The position numbers were made by a program, and so were the translations under genes. Below, in pieces: positions 13,001-26,982 of a DNA stretch of 64,000 bases; within the stretch, counting starts at the first letter, position 1, and the number at the start of each line of letters is the position of its first letter. Below the pieces are notes generated by a model. It was given only the letters and a program-made list of their open reading frames with translations. It made no database searches and was not told the DNA's origin. Source of the DNA: Coturnix japonica. Lineage: Eukaryota; Chordata; Aves; Galliformes; Phasianidae. The stretch lies in contig NC_029516.1 of NCBI RefSeq assembly GCF_001577835.2, positions 116,309,276 to 116,373,275 on the forward strand, read 5' to 3'.

Positions 13001-16000
13001 ATCACCACTCCTCTTTCTTCAGGCTTCTTTTTTCACCTCTGCTGAAACTCCCAGTTCCATCTCAATGTTTTTATTTCCTTCTGGGGAGCTATACTAACTG
13101 TAATGAAACATACAAACTCTGCCTTTCAACAGGTGACTTTTTCACAGATGACCTTCCAGAAGCAGATCTTTACATACTCTCCCGTGTTCTTCATGACTGG
13201 CCCGATGAAAAGATTCATGTACTATTAAAGAAAATATCAACTGCTTGCAAACCAGGTAGGTTTTTAATCTTTTATGATTGATTACAGGTGCAAATTAATG
13301 CACAAGCTCGGAATCATAATAATAAGTTAATATATTTTAAAAATGGATTTTTTTGTCTAATCATGGCAGTCTTTGCTTATATAACTGTTTGCATTATAGT
13401 AATGCTTCCAAGAAAAAACAAATCTACTAACAAAATGATATAAGTTCTTACTGTAGTTGCAGATATTACAAGCAAGTACATCATCTCCTCTATCTCTGTG
13501 TTCAGCCTTGCAAAGATCTGTATCATCAGTTACTGAAGCATGAGCTTCTACCTGTGTATATACAAGCAAGCCAGTTAAATTTGCTGCAAGTTAATCAAGG
13601 AGAGGCAATTCTTGCTATGTCTCAGAGTCTCAGAGTGCTGAGTTCAGCACTACTTTATGATGAGATTTCTTGAAAAGTATGTAGTGTTGTACTTTCAACT
13701 ACATTTTGAAAAAGATAAAAGATGAAAGGGGAGGCTTTGAGCAAAAAGGAAGAGAAAAGCCTTCCTGCTTTACTCAACTGGTTGCTTAATCCAAGAGGAT
13801 TAATAGTAGCTATGAAGTTTGTTTCACAGGAGTGCATTCAAAATAAGATCTAGGTTGCAAAGCATAACCCTGTTACTCAGAATCATATGAGTTGGAAGGG
13901 ACTAATGGAGATCATCAAGTCTAGTCCCCCTGCTAAGGAAGGTTCCCTGTATGTAGGTCACATAGAAAGGTTTCAAGATGGATTTTAAATATCTCTAGAG
14001 AAAGAGGCTCCAGAACCTCTCTGGGCAGCTTGTTTATAAACTACAAAGACTGGATGGCTGTCTTTCCTTATGTGAGGACTGGGATATGACAGGAAGGAGT
14101 TGCTTGATTCAAATACTAACAAGACTGAGTTTAAAAATCATGTTCAGGAAGTGATCTAGACTTCACTGAAGTAGAAACAGAGCTCAAAGCTCCCCCCTCC
14201 CTCTAACAAGTAATGGTTTCTTCCAGGAAGAGATGATTGAAAGTAAAATTTAGCTACTGATTACCAATGAAGCCCATTAAAACACTGTTCTGATGGAGGA
14301 CCTATGTATAAATGTCTCTGAACAAAACACTAAAAATGTGAAGCTAGAAATACCTTACTAAAGTACTTCTGGTTGTTCTGGAAATGCAGGAAGTGCCTTG
14401 CTAGTGGCAGAAAGTGTGCTTGACGAGCAGAAGACACACCCTCCTAGAGTTGTACTGCAGTCTCTGAGTATGACTGAAGGCAAGCAGAGAAGTGGCTCAG
14501 AATATAAACAGCTGCTGGAGAAATATGGATTCACCAATACGCAAATTAAGATCACGGGCAACTTACTAGATGCTGTTTTGTGCTTCAAGTAGAGTCAGTC
14601 ATCTTTGCATGCACAGAAATAGCGTGAGGTGCTGAATTGTTTTAACGTGTGCAATATACCTGTCGTCACCCAACACTGTCAGTTTAGGACCATTTTGACC
14701 CTTTATTTGAAACACAGATGCTAGATATTGTCATAGATATGAAACTGGTCAGCTCTGAATAAAAAGTTTGACTCAATTCTGTACAAGCTGTATTCTTTGA
14801 GATAATAGTTGTCTTTCCTTTTCTATGGGTCTTTACTGAGAAGCACTTCAAGGATGCCATTTTATGCTTTAAAAAATAAAATAAAAATAAATTGGTCTCA
14901 GGTAAGACAACCAAACTCTAATCAAGTTCCTGCAGTACTTGTAAGGTCATAGGAACTTCAGTAACTTCTAATTTCCAGGCACAGTATATACCCACACAGA
15001 CTCCACTTGAGTTGTTTCCATCGGTTCCTGTCAGATTTGTTCTTTTTCTGAATGTTTTTTTCTCAGTATTGATAAATGGCTGTTTATACTATGCCTGTTT
15101 ATACTTTGCCTGATGAAATTTAGGTTTTATACAGCTTCTCAAAGGTCTGTGAATAGAAATTTATGTTCCAGCTTTTAATTAAAGAAATACATACCCCATC
15201 TCCTCTCCTCGAGTACTTTGTCACTAATGTCACCACTTTTAATCGTTTTCTTTGATACTATATTAATATTTACCATTTCTATTTTAAATGCCCTTTGTAG
15301 TATAAGCATTCCTAGAGATTAAAGTTGTACTTTCAAACTGGCTTTCTCTTCTATCAGTTATTACTTTCTTGTCTGCCTCATTTCTGGAGCAATAATCCTA
15401 ACAAGCCAACCTCAGCAAATAGTTTGAGCAAGGTCAGGAGTTGCATCTGCCTGCTAGACTCTGTCTTGTTATTTAATCGGAAGTTACTTTGCTCTTTGAA
15501 CACTGACTAAAGCAAACGTACTACAGTGATTCATTCAGCTCATCTAAGAAACGTATAGTACAGAGTTCTTCAGCTGTAGAAAACTAGGGGCATGTCAGAT
15601 TTCTCTCAGACATGTATATGTAAGTCTTAGCAGAAGCTTTTTATGCATGAAATTTTGCCGATTTCATCTGTTTGGAGAGGTGTCCAACTATGGAATGTAT
15701 TTGAAACAAATCTATTTTCTGCATTGTTACAAAGTTTGCCATTGTGCTTAAAGGGTTTATATTTAAAAAACATATTCCAGCAATGAATTTTTCTGTTTCA
15801 GCTATTCATCAAGTTTATGCTGCACTTCAGGCTGTTAGAAACTGAGTTGGAACACCACACTCTTAAAGCTGGCACATTTATTACTGTCAGACTTAAATTT
15901 GTACCTCTAAGTGCTGTGTACTTAACAACTATAAAACTTGACTAACACACACGGTTAACACATCTCCTCAGTGTACTCTGTTATTAAAGTGCAGCACTTT

Positions 16001-18369
16001 ATATAAAATGAGACTTAGTTCCTTGAGCATGGTGACTGTGGTAATGTACTAACAAACACAGCACTGTGTTCTTTGCTGTTTCTTTATTGTGAAGTCAGCT
16101 TTAAGATCATGGAATATGAAATAGCCATTATTTAAAAACAAAACAAAAAACAACTTATAATAAATTACTGCAGTAGTGTGATGTGGTTAGAGGGTTCAGG
16201 ATCATTTTGCTAGCTACACTTGTCCAACTTACGAAGGAGGCTAATACAGGCTTTGCTGAATGGTGGGTGCCAAAAAGACAGAGCCAGGCTCTTTCCTATG
16301 ATGCACAGTCATGGAATGAGGGATGATGGGCACAGTTGGGAAACCATGACTGCATAACTAGCTAGGGAAAAATAAATCATTAAGTATTGGAGCAGGTTGT
16401 TCAGAGGTTGTGGAATCTCTGTCCTTAAGGGTTTTAAGATCTGAGAATAAAGCTCTGAGCAAGCTGATGTGACTGCAGCACTGTTCTACTTCAAGTAGGA
16501 GGGTGGAGCAGAGTTTGCCTGTCATCTACTTCAGCTCAAGCTGTTCTGTATTTTGATTAGATTCCATTCAGGTGAGAAATGATAAACTCATCCTTTCTCA
16601 CTAATGTTCAAACTTTTATTTTTTTCCTGGAAAAGGCTGGTATTGTTTCTGAGTGTAGGGAGTAGATTTAATGGTGTTACACTGAAAAGATTTCCTTAGC
16701 AGTTGGGATAACAGGCGGAAGTTGTTCGGCCTAAAGATACTGGAATTGATTAAGGAATGTAGGGATGATTTGTAGAATGCAAGTGATTTTCTGCCAATAA
16801 ACCCTGTAGGTATCTGTGGCTGGAAAGTGGATGGGACAGAATTGTAACTAAGCCAGACAGCCTAAAATCTTAGGAGGAGGTATTGAATGGCCTTTTTCTT
16901 TGTGAAGTACCTGTTCACCACAGGATACGTGGCTTGAGCCTGTATTTACTGAGGTTGCTAATGACATGGTGATGAAGCAGGGTATTTATTAATAAGCTTT
17001 TTGAAGGACTTCTGTGACACCTGATAGTAAACACAGAGGTCTCAGCTAGCAATATTATCCTCAAGTGCTTATAATTCTTATCATCTCTATGTCGTGCAGA
17101 CTGGTGGTCTATAATAGTCATTATGTATTCAATACTTTGATTGAGAATGATGTAATCGAGGCATCTTCAAGCTCCAACTTCTGGCCTACACACAGGCATC
17201 TACCTTCACTTTTCTAACACCATGTGTTTTAGAGAGTTGGTGTCCAAAAACACTCCCTAACTCGGAGGTCAGTGGCCCACAGCACCTGTTGTCATCCCGT
17301 TTCCATGCCACGCCCATGATGTGTAGCAGCCCCTTTCCCCTGACCCCCAGCTGCCCCTCCCCTGGCACAGCTCCATGCCGTTCCCTTGGGCCCTGTCGCT
17401 GTCACACAGAGCAGAGCTCAGCGCTGCCCCTCCGCTCCCCGTGAGGAGCTGCAGCTGCCATCAAGCCTCCATCAGCTCTTCTGCTCTGCACTCTGCACAC
17501 CAAGGAGCCTTAGCTTTTCCTTATATGTCTTGCCCTTTTTTGTAGCCCTCCTTTGGATGCTCTCTATGATGGTTTTGTGTCCTTGTGTTGTGATGCTCAA
17601 AACTTCATACGCTGAGGTGTGGTTATGTTTCATTTTATACTTCGTTGTTTGCTAGATGTCTGAGGTGTACTGGTTGGAATGATAGAAGGGATCATCTTCA
17701 GGGTCAGAACAAAGATACTAATGTTGTGCAGCACTTATTATTAAGATCTCTGCAGCCATTTTGTTCTGAGTTGGTGGTCCTTACTTCTACTGTGCAGAAA
17801 AGCTACAACCACATAACATGCTAGTCTCAAAGGCAGTAAGTAAAACAGCTCTTGTTTTGTCAAGTGCCCCCTCAACTATGTCTTCCCCGTTCCATTCATG
17901 GGTCTGAAGATGGAGGAAGAGGCTGCATGTGAATGATCGAGTTCTACCCTCAACCCTTGACCATTCCCACCAGAAACAACTCAGTTCATACAAAAGTAAT
18001 GTAAAAAATAATAATAATAATAATAATAATAATAAAGCTTTGTGGCTTCTGTAATGTTTGTCATCCACTGTTTTGTCCCCCTTGGCACAACTTAGCAGAA
18101 ATTGTCTTGTTGATAATGGATTAGTACTGTTGTATGCATTTGTTTTTAAATTAGGCTGTGGGATTTTGCTGGCTGAGATGCTGCTGGATGACGAGAAGAA
18201 GAACAGGAGCGCAGCTTTGCTTCAGTCTTTGAACATGCTCGTGCAGACAGAGGGAAAGGAAAGAAGTGGCTCTGAATATCGAGGCTTACTGGAACAACAC
18301 GGATTCTCTAAAGTCAAAACCAAACTGACAGGGAATTTGTTAGATGCTGTTCTCTGCATTAAGATTTAG
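1099..18369 (+). CDS. ASMTL: ASMTL, acetylserotonin O-methyltransferase-like protein (5' exons missing)
   Basis: Exons by splice sites and frame: 1099-1146, 1541-1605, 3614-3675, 5145-5253, 6310-6724, 8991-9153, 9836-10020, 11887-12016, 12467-12610, 13133-13255, then either 14390-14592 or 18155-18369. In-window protein is 548 or 552 aa; the human protein has about 621. The first five exons are a Maf/YceF nucleotide pyrophosphatase domain ([44 protein letters not shown]). An acidic, Ser-rich linker follows, then a winged-helix dimerisation part ([19 protein letters not shown]) and a SAM methyltransferase fold with [13 protein letters not shown] (SAM loop), [10 protein letters not shown] and HDWPDEK, whose His is the catalytic base in ASMT and plant COMTs. 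Maf proteins hydrolyse modified or non-canonical NTPs. The substrate of the ASMT-like half is not established. All junctions keep frame. Introns hold CR1 copies and little else. Confidence 0.96.
1188..1230. repeat. Short tandem repeat, ~16-base unit, about 2.7 copies
   Basis: The unit CAAGCATAGAAAATA recurs about three times just after the first visible ASMTL exon. It is intronic and no function is suggested. Confidence 0.6.
2731..3012 (-). mobile_element. CR1 LINE 3' fragment
   Basis: The 3' end of CR1 reads on the minus strand: the CR1 RT tail ([22 protein letters not shown]) and the 3' UTR ending near ATTCTGTGATT. It is 5' truncated, as usual for CR1. A nearly identical copy lies inverted at 18631-18911. 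Confidence 0.9.
13878..14045 (-). mobile_element. CR1 LINE 3' fragment, old
   Basis: Degenerate CR1 3' end: AGAATCATATGAGTTGGAAG at one edge and CTCTGGGCAGCTTGT at the other. It lies just upstream of alternative exon E1. Confidence 0.7.
14390..14592 (+). CDS. ASMTL: ASMTL proximal alternative last exon (E1)
   Basis: An acceptor (AATGCAG) precedes an open frame that continues exactly from the split codon ending exon 13133-13255 and runs to TAG. It encodes the C-terminal methyltransferase segment: [48 protein letters not shown]. It is a duplicate of the exon at 18155 and only roughly 55% identical to it in protein. It lacks three residues (LVQ) before TEGK and has Gln in place of Glu in GKERS. 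The open frame, acceptor, stop and downstream poly(A) signal suggest a live exon and not a relic. Expression is not shown by sequence alone. Confidence 0.85.
14758..14763 (+). terminator. Poly(A) signal for the ASMTL E1 isoform
   Basis: AATAAA lies about 165 bases after the E1 stop codon, the only canonical hexamer I saw close behind it. It would give a short 3' UTR. Confidence 0.55.
16386..16515 (+). mobile_element. CR1 LINE fragment, degraded
   Basis: GGTTGTTCAGAGGTTGTGGA, followed by CTCTGTCCTT and AAGGGTTTTAAGA, matches the CR1 C-terminal coding pattern on the plus strand. It is too worn to place in a subfamily. Confidence 0.5.
17380..17625 (-). mobile_element. CR1-like fragment (5' or central part), degraded
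   Basis: Segments such as TAGCCCTCCTTTGGATGCTC resemble the common CR1 block that encodes part of the RT in antisense. GC is higher than in the surrounding ASMTL intron. Confidence 0.5.
18007..18036. repeat. (ATA)n microsatellite
   Basis: About nine to ten copies of AAT/TAA, about 120 bases before the distal ASMTL last exon. Confidence 0.9.
18155..18369 (+). CDS. ASMTL: ASMTL distal alternative last exon (E2)
   Basis: The acceptor TTTTTAAATTAG precedes an exon in the same phase as E1, ending in TAG. Its product ([52 protein letters not shown]) is clearly nearer to the human ASMTL C terminus, which reads [15 protein letters not shown], than E1 is. It is therefore the ancestral last exon. Splicing to it from 13255 spans about 4.9 kb and skips E1. 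Confidence 0.92.
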
Positions 18370-18446
18370 GAGAAAAAGATTTAGTAGTAAAATCTGGATT
18401 ATATTTGATGTGTTGTAATTATATTCTGTTTGCCAGTAATGTAAAC

Positions 18447-18452
18447 AATAAA
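18447..18452 (+). terminator. Poly(A) signal for the ASMTL E2 isoform
   Basis: AATAAA lies about 78 bases after the E2 stop and is followed by a T/G-rich stretch, a typical cleavage context. Confidence 0.7.
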
Positions 18453-18630
18453 TGCTTTGTTTTTTGAAGTTACACTTATAGAGGGGAAGCAATTGATGGC
18501 ATTTATCTTGAACTTGAGAAGCTTTTAATGTTCAAAATAACGCCTCATTGTGCCACAGCTGTCTCTGCTGTTTACACAGTTAGAAACTATCTGGGCACAG
18601 CAGGGTTTCAAACAGCTGTGCTTATTGCCT

Positions 18631-18911
18631 CTATACAATAGCAGGACACGGGGTAATGGTTTTAAGTTGAAAGAGGGAAGATTTAGGTTGGATGTTAGGG
18701 GGAAGTTCTTCACTAGGAGAGTGGTTAGGCCCTGGAACAGGCTGCCCAGGGAGGTTGTGGATGCCCCGTCCTTGGAGGTGTTCAAGACCAGGTTGGACGG
18801 GGCCCTGGGCAACCTGATCTAGTAAATGTGTATGTTTGGTGGCCCTGCCAGGCAGGGGGGTTGGAACTACATGATCCTTGAGGTCCCTTCCAACCCGGGT
18901 CATTCTGTGAT
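18631..18911 (+). mobile_element. CR1 LINE 3' fragment, inverted twin of the 2.7 kb copy
   Basis: It carries the CR1 RT C-terminal frame ([18 protein letters not shown]) and 3' UTR, ending at CATTCTGTGAT. By eye it differs from the minus-strand copy at 2731-3012 at about five positions in some 280, so both belong to one young subfamily. It sits just past the ASMTL distal poly(A) site. Confidence 0.9.
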
Positions 18912-20246
18912 ATACAGACAAGGTTTAGCTTGAGATGCTAGAGGTGCCACCCCTCTGCCTACCATAATTTTCTGCCCTTTTACACATTCAGAACTATTTC
19001 CCAGGCTACCTCTTATCCTTTCTTCTTGACTGCAGTGCTCCTTAACTGCTGGGCCTGTCTTAGTAACTCAGTCAAGATGGACACATTGCTGTAGCTGCTA
19101 GCTACAGGCTCGTGTTTTCTCCACTAACCTACTTGCATCATTTGTAAGCCTCAGAAAGTTGGGGGCTATGAAAACAATTTGCTTAAGGAAATATGCAGTT
19201 CTTCTGGCTACATCCATTTACAAAGATGGGTTAGAAGGGACATGACACTAAGTATTCATTAAAATACAAACGTCTTGTCATTCACAGTATGTGGAAATTG
19301 GTGATAAAACTTAGAATCACTTTGGTGAAACTGAATTTATCACTACTGGGTTATCCTCTCTTCCCATTCCTAAACAATGATGCTGCACTAAAGCAGAAAC
19401 CAGTTATTTTGTCTTTCTCTGTTATTCACTTGCTTAGGTATGTCTGCTAAAAAAGACAAAGAAGCCCTCTTGCTTTCAGTGACTTCCCTTGGCTTTTTGT
19501 TTTTGGGGACCATGGATTATGTACAGATAACTTATAGGCATAATTAACAAGGGCATTTGGAATGATCTCAAAACATTTGTGCTGGGAGGTGAGATCTTGC
19601 TCTAGTCCTGTCAGTTGCTACATAACCAGTCAAGTAGTCAGAAGCTTCTGCACCAGATAATTCGTGTAACGCTATATGTCACAGATAAGGTGTTTGAGGT
19701 TACCTGGGATGCATTTAACTGCTGCTTATCTCACTGCTATTTTACAGAACTCACAAGGCATGCATTGTGTTAGTATGTAAGCGTTAACTATTTAATAAAG
19801 TCAGGAAACAGCACTGTCATGATGGTGAAGTCAAGGTTGGAAGAATTAAAGCAGAAGCTTCTCAAGAGCATCAGAAAAGACTCCTTTGCATTCTGCAGGG
19901 ATACTTGAAGTGGTTTTTACATAAAAACACAGGTTTCACCTCTTGGTTTGTGTGCTTTTTTTTGGGGGGGGGGGGGGGGGGGGGGGAAGGGAATGTTCAT
20001 CAGTGACAAAGAAGGGGGAATGAATGGTGCAAAGGGAAAAAATGAGGCTTTTTTTTCCCTCAAAGAAGAATAGCTTTTTAAGCCATATGTCTCCCATAAC
20101 ATGCACTATGGCCTTTCATTACATATAGCCAAACTATGGTCCTGTCACACAGCATATGCATGACCTTCTGTGGGTCAGCATGGAGTCACTTCACTACCTG
20201 CCTATCCTGGATCAGAACATAAAGCAGCATAAAATTACTTCATATC
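18912..20246. other. Spacer between ASMTL and SLC25A6
   Basis: No exon or open frame of coding character was seen. Apart from the T8-G23 run near 19960 it looks like ordinary AT-leaning spacer. Confidence 0.5.
19956..19986. repeat. T8-G23 homopolymer run
   Basis: Eight T are followed by 23 uninterrupted G. It could form quadruplexes or be a sequencing-length artefact. Confidence 0.85.
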
Positions 20247-20345
20247 TACCTGTGTGACATGGTGTAGGGAGCCTGCTTTGGCAGGGGGGTTGGACTCGAT
20301 GATCTCTAGAGGTCCCTTCCAACCCCTACAATTCTGTGATTCTGT
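20247..20345 (+). mobile_element. CR1 LINE 3' end
   Basis: CTACCTGTGTGACATGGTGT, then GGGGGGTTGGACTCGATGAT, and an end of ATTCTGTGATTCTGTG: the CR1 3' UTR with its terminal 8-base repeats. Same subfamily as the copy at 25345. Confidence 0.9.
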
Positions 20346-20649
20346 GTGAAAAGGTGCAATGACATGTGACAGAGCCTGAGAAGTGGAAGTACGCCAGGCA
20401 CGTCCTGTTCTCACAGCACCCAGCCTGACCTGCTCTTTCTGACCTCCTGCACAGCGCTATGTGTGTGTGTGAGCTGCTTTTGGACACTTCCACAGCTGCA
20501 CTCTGTGGTTTACCACTCAAGCAGTCGTTTGTTTAGAAGAAAGCTTGGCTAGCAGCAAGCATCCATTAAAAACGAAAGCAATTACAAGAGGCAAACGGGA
20601 ACTCATGCACAGCAGTTGGGCTGTGAGCTGTACGATCTCACTTTCAGCA

Positions 20650-20952
20650 CACAGCACAACCCTTGGCCGGGTGGAGGCACGGCCTCACGGCCTCACGGCC
20701 TCCCGCCCTTGACAAAGCCTACGGCGGCGCCTTCCGGCCGAGACTATGGTGCTGCTACGGGGCGCTGCAGCAGAGGAGGCGGAGGGGCACGGCCATAACT
20801 ACCGCACCGACCCCGCCTCCCTGAGGCGAGGCCAATGACAAGCTGTGGGGCGGGTCCTACATGGCCCGGCATTTAGCTGTTGCGCGGCGGCGGTCCCGCC
20901 CTTTCTGCCTGAGCGGTGGCGGTGTCTCTTCCCAGGCAGCTGCGACGTGAAC
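20650..20952 (+). promoter_or_regulatory. CpG-island promoter and 5' UTR of SLC25A6
   Basis: GC and CpG rise sharply from about 20650 and stay high through exon 1 and the start of intron 1 (to about 21450). A CCAAT box is at 20832-20836 and a GC box (GGGGCGGG) at 20847-20854. There is no TATA box, as usual for housekeeping genes. A small direct repeat (CACGGCCT three times) lies at 20678-20702. Transcription probably starts within about 100 bases upstream of the ATG. Confidence 0.75.
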
Positions 20953-24178
<3,226 letters not shown>

Positions 24179-24654
24179 GCAGCCTAACTAAAATTGGAAA
24201 TCAAGTCGAGCAGATCATGTAGAATAACTACCATTATGGACCATTGACCTTCAAGAAATTCCTGTGAGTTTTATTTATCGGAGCCAGCTGATACTTGTAG
24301 ATGGGGCTGGAAACTGACATAGAGGACTGATCCATTTCACGGTAACCTGCATGAAGACACTGAATCTGGCAGTTCAGTGTGATGATTTTTTCAGCGGTGA
24401 AAAATCAGTGATGATGGTTTTGGGTCCAAAGCAGCTGGGTCCAATTAAGGCAGTAAAAAAAGTATGCTCGTGGATCAGTCCTCAGTTTCAAGTCCTATCT
24501 TTTAGGACCATAAAATTGTATTTTAAAATACCTGCTAACAAATCATGTTCTTTTCCACTTGTACTGAAGCACTATGTACCATTTTGCACAGCTGAACATC
24601 TAGCAATTATGTTCTTAAATTGGGGCATTCTGCTGTAAAAACAAAAAAAACACC

Positions 24655-24660
24655 AATAAA
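24655..24660 (+). terminator. SLC25A6 poly(A) signal
   Basis: AATAAA sits about 475 bases after the stop, following an A-rich patch. This fits the usual 3' UTR length of the gene. Confidence 0.7.
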
Positions 24661-25344
24661 CATACTTATTCTGTCCGTGTTGAAGTTATTACATCAAAGC
24701 TTTGGGAAAACGTCGTTTCTTTGCTAACCTTTTTCAGATAATGGTTCCTCTGCTACGCTTACACTGTACTGTAAGAGGATGTTTGATTTTTACTTCAGGA
24801 AAATTGAATGTGGGAACTTGGAGGAAAAAAGCATGGGTTGTACTCATAGAAACCACTCCCCGTCTTTGTGCCTGATAGTGTATGATGGGCTGCTGCAAGT
24901 GGCTTTTTGCATGATCCTTACAAATTGATTTGCAGCTTTTCATATGATGTAAAATGAGGGTTTTTTCTGTTGTAGTCCTACAACCACCCGAAATTCCAAG
25001 GGCAATCGAAAAGCAGCGAATGCTTTTTGCTCTTGGAAAAGTCTTAAAATGGGATATATTTTTTTAAATCAATATATAGGAATCAACATATGTTCATGCA
25101 AAAAACCAGGGACCTGGTTAAAATCTTCTAACCTTTGAGTATTATTGCTGCTATTTGGAAGTGTTGATTATGCCACTTGAGCTTTTATCTCTGGAAGTTG
25201 CCAGTAGCTCTGGGAAAAAGAATTTAATCTGAAGTTCATTCTAAAAGGTGAAGTCGATATGGGTATGTAACAGGGAACGTGCGTGGTCCTGTGTAGCTGT
25301 AAAGGTAAAAGTCAGCCAGCCTTCAATATTGACTGAATTGACTG
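24661..25344. other. Convergent spacer after SLC25A6
   Basis: This lies between the poly(A) signal of SLC25A6 and the CR1 copy at 25345. It is AT-rich and I see no exon or structured element in it. Confidence 0.5.
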
Positions 25345-25585
25345 GGATGAAACTACAGCATAGGAAGCTCCGCACGAATGTGCGGAAGAACTTCTTTACG
25401 GTGAGGGTGATGGAGCACTGGAACAGGCTGCCCAGGGAGGTGGTGGAGTCTCCTTCTCTGGAGATATTCAAGACCCGCCTGGACGCCTACCTGTGTGACG
25501 TGGTGTAGGGAGCCTGCTTTGGCAGGGGGGTTGGACTCGATGATCTCTAGAGGTCCCTTCCAACCCCTACAATTCTGTGTTTCTG
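25345..25585 (+). mobile_element. CR1 LINE 3' fragment
   Basis: It has a CR1 RT C-terminal frame (NVRKNFFTVRVMEHWNRLP, VVESPSLEIFKTRLDAYL) followed by the 3' UTR ending in CAATTCTGTGTTTCTG. The frame is well kept, so the insertion is fairly young. Confidence 0.92.
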
Positions 25586-26449
25586 AATCCTGTCTAATTT
25601 TAAGGATGGCTTGAAGACTAAAAACATCTTAAAAAGCAGTATGAGAAACTAAATCTATGCTCTTTATATAATTTTACTTCTGTACTTTGTCATCTGCAAA
25701 GATGTGATGGGGGACCAGTAAATGAAAACAAGGCGTTTATCTTTCAGTACGGTCTTATAACTCACCCTGTGTTTGTGAAAATGTCATTGTAATGAGTCAT
25801 TGGAGGCTGACTGAGCTATCTGGAGGTTTTTTTGTGTGCCTTCTGAGGTTGCTACTCGAGATATTTAAAATCTATAACATGGCTTTGGCTGGTAATTTTG
25901 CACCAATGTGATGTTCCATGGCACAAGCACTGCTTTCAGCATCTTTCTATGAATGTAAGTACATGACATAGCTACTCTGTACACAGGCTAATGGCAAATT
26001 TTATGTACCTACTGCAAGTGTTTGGTTGTTTTTTTAATCTTTAGTAATAGTTGCTCTTGTAGTGTGAGCAGGTCACTCAATGCTGACCTTTCCAGTCAAG
26101 CTGCTGTTTTAATTCAAACTATTGATTTCAAGAGACAGAGGAAGAGTATATAAATACATTTCATAGGCTTATTTTCTATGTCGGTGGCTTAAAAGGTAGG
26201 TATATAATGATAGAGCCCCTCATATAACCTTACTGTGAGTGCATGGTGACCGAACTTTGTGAGGAAGAAGCAAGCATGACAATTAACTCAAGCAACCCTT
26301 GAAAAGGGGATGAGATCTTTTTTCACCACCCCCACCAATAAAATTAGGTATTAATCAGGGGAAGTAAATAATCAATGCAAGTGTGGGTTGTTACTTAAAT
26401 GGAAATGCAACTTACTTCTGCTGTGCATTTCAGCATGTACTGCTCGGTG
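25586..26449. other. Spacer before the convergent receptor gene
   Basis: AT-rich sequence with no recognisable gene. The receptor 3' UTR probably ends near its right edge. Confidence 0.45.
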
Positions 26450-26455
26450 TTTATT
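26450..26455 (-). terminator. Candidate poly(A) signal of receptor gene 1
   Basis: AATAAA on the minus strand about 460 bases after the stop. Other weaker hexamers are possible. Confidence 0.4.
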
Positions 26456-26913
26456 TTTCTAGTATGTCGCTTCCCTTAGTCATCCAGCAGCATTTTTCAA
26501 TGTGGTTATGCAGTGTGGGAACATAAGAGGCAAACAATAAATGAGACTTTTAAAAAAAGCATTTGTTTTCTGCCTTATTGAAGCACATAGTTGGTGAAAT
26601 GAGGTTCTTTTGGAAGATACTTACAGCAGGAAAGGATTGGGAATTGGTTTAACAAAAAAAGACTATATTTGTAATAGCTTTGGAAACGGGACCTGCACAC
26701 TTGGAAGGAAATGGGCTGGTGTGATGAGCTGCTTAAAACCAAGTTAGTAAAGCTTATTATGGATTTGAATCCAAATCCTGTAGTTGTTACACTGAATTTA
26801 TGGAGGACTTCAGCTATGCCACTGAAGTTCTTCATGGTATTTCAGTGATTCCCATTGCTGTTGGAGGCGTGTGATTTTTGTGTTGAATCCAAATCTGTTT
26901 TCTTTCTGGAAGA

Positions 26914-26982
26914 TTAGGTCACCTCTTCAATCACAGTCACTTCCTCAGTACAACTTTTTTGAGGTAGAGGCACGTCCTCTGT
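26914..26982 (-). CDS. IL3RA: Terminal exon of receptor gene 1
   Basis: A pyrimidine-rich acceptor (CCTCTCCTTAG) is followed by 22 codons and TAA, in the phase 0 left by exon 36703-36622. The residues (TEDVPLPQKSCTEEVTVIEE, then VT) resemble the human CSF2RA end (EEVLTVKEIT). This places the real end of the gene on the far side of the LTR element. Without it the protein would lack its last 22 residues. Confidence 0.85.
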   Translation of the reverse strand, partial: TEDVPLPQKSCTEEVTVIEEVT

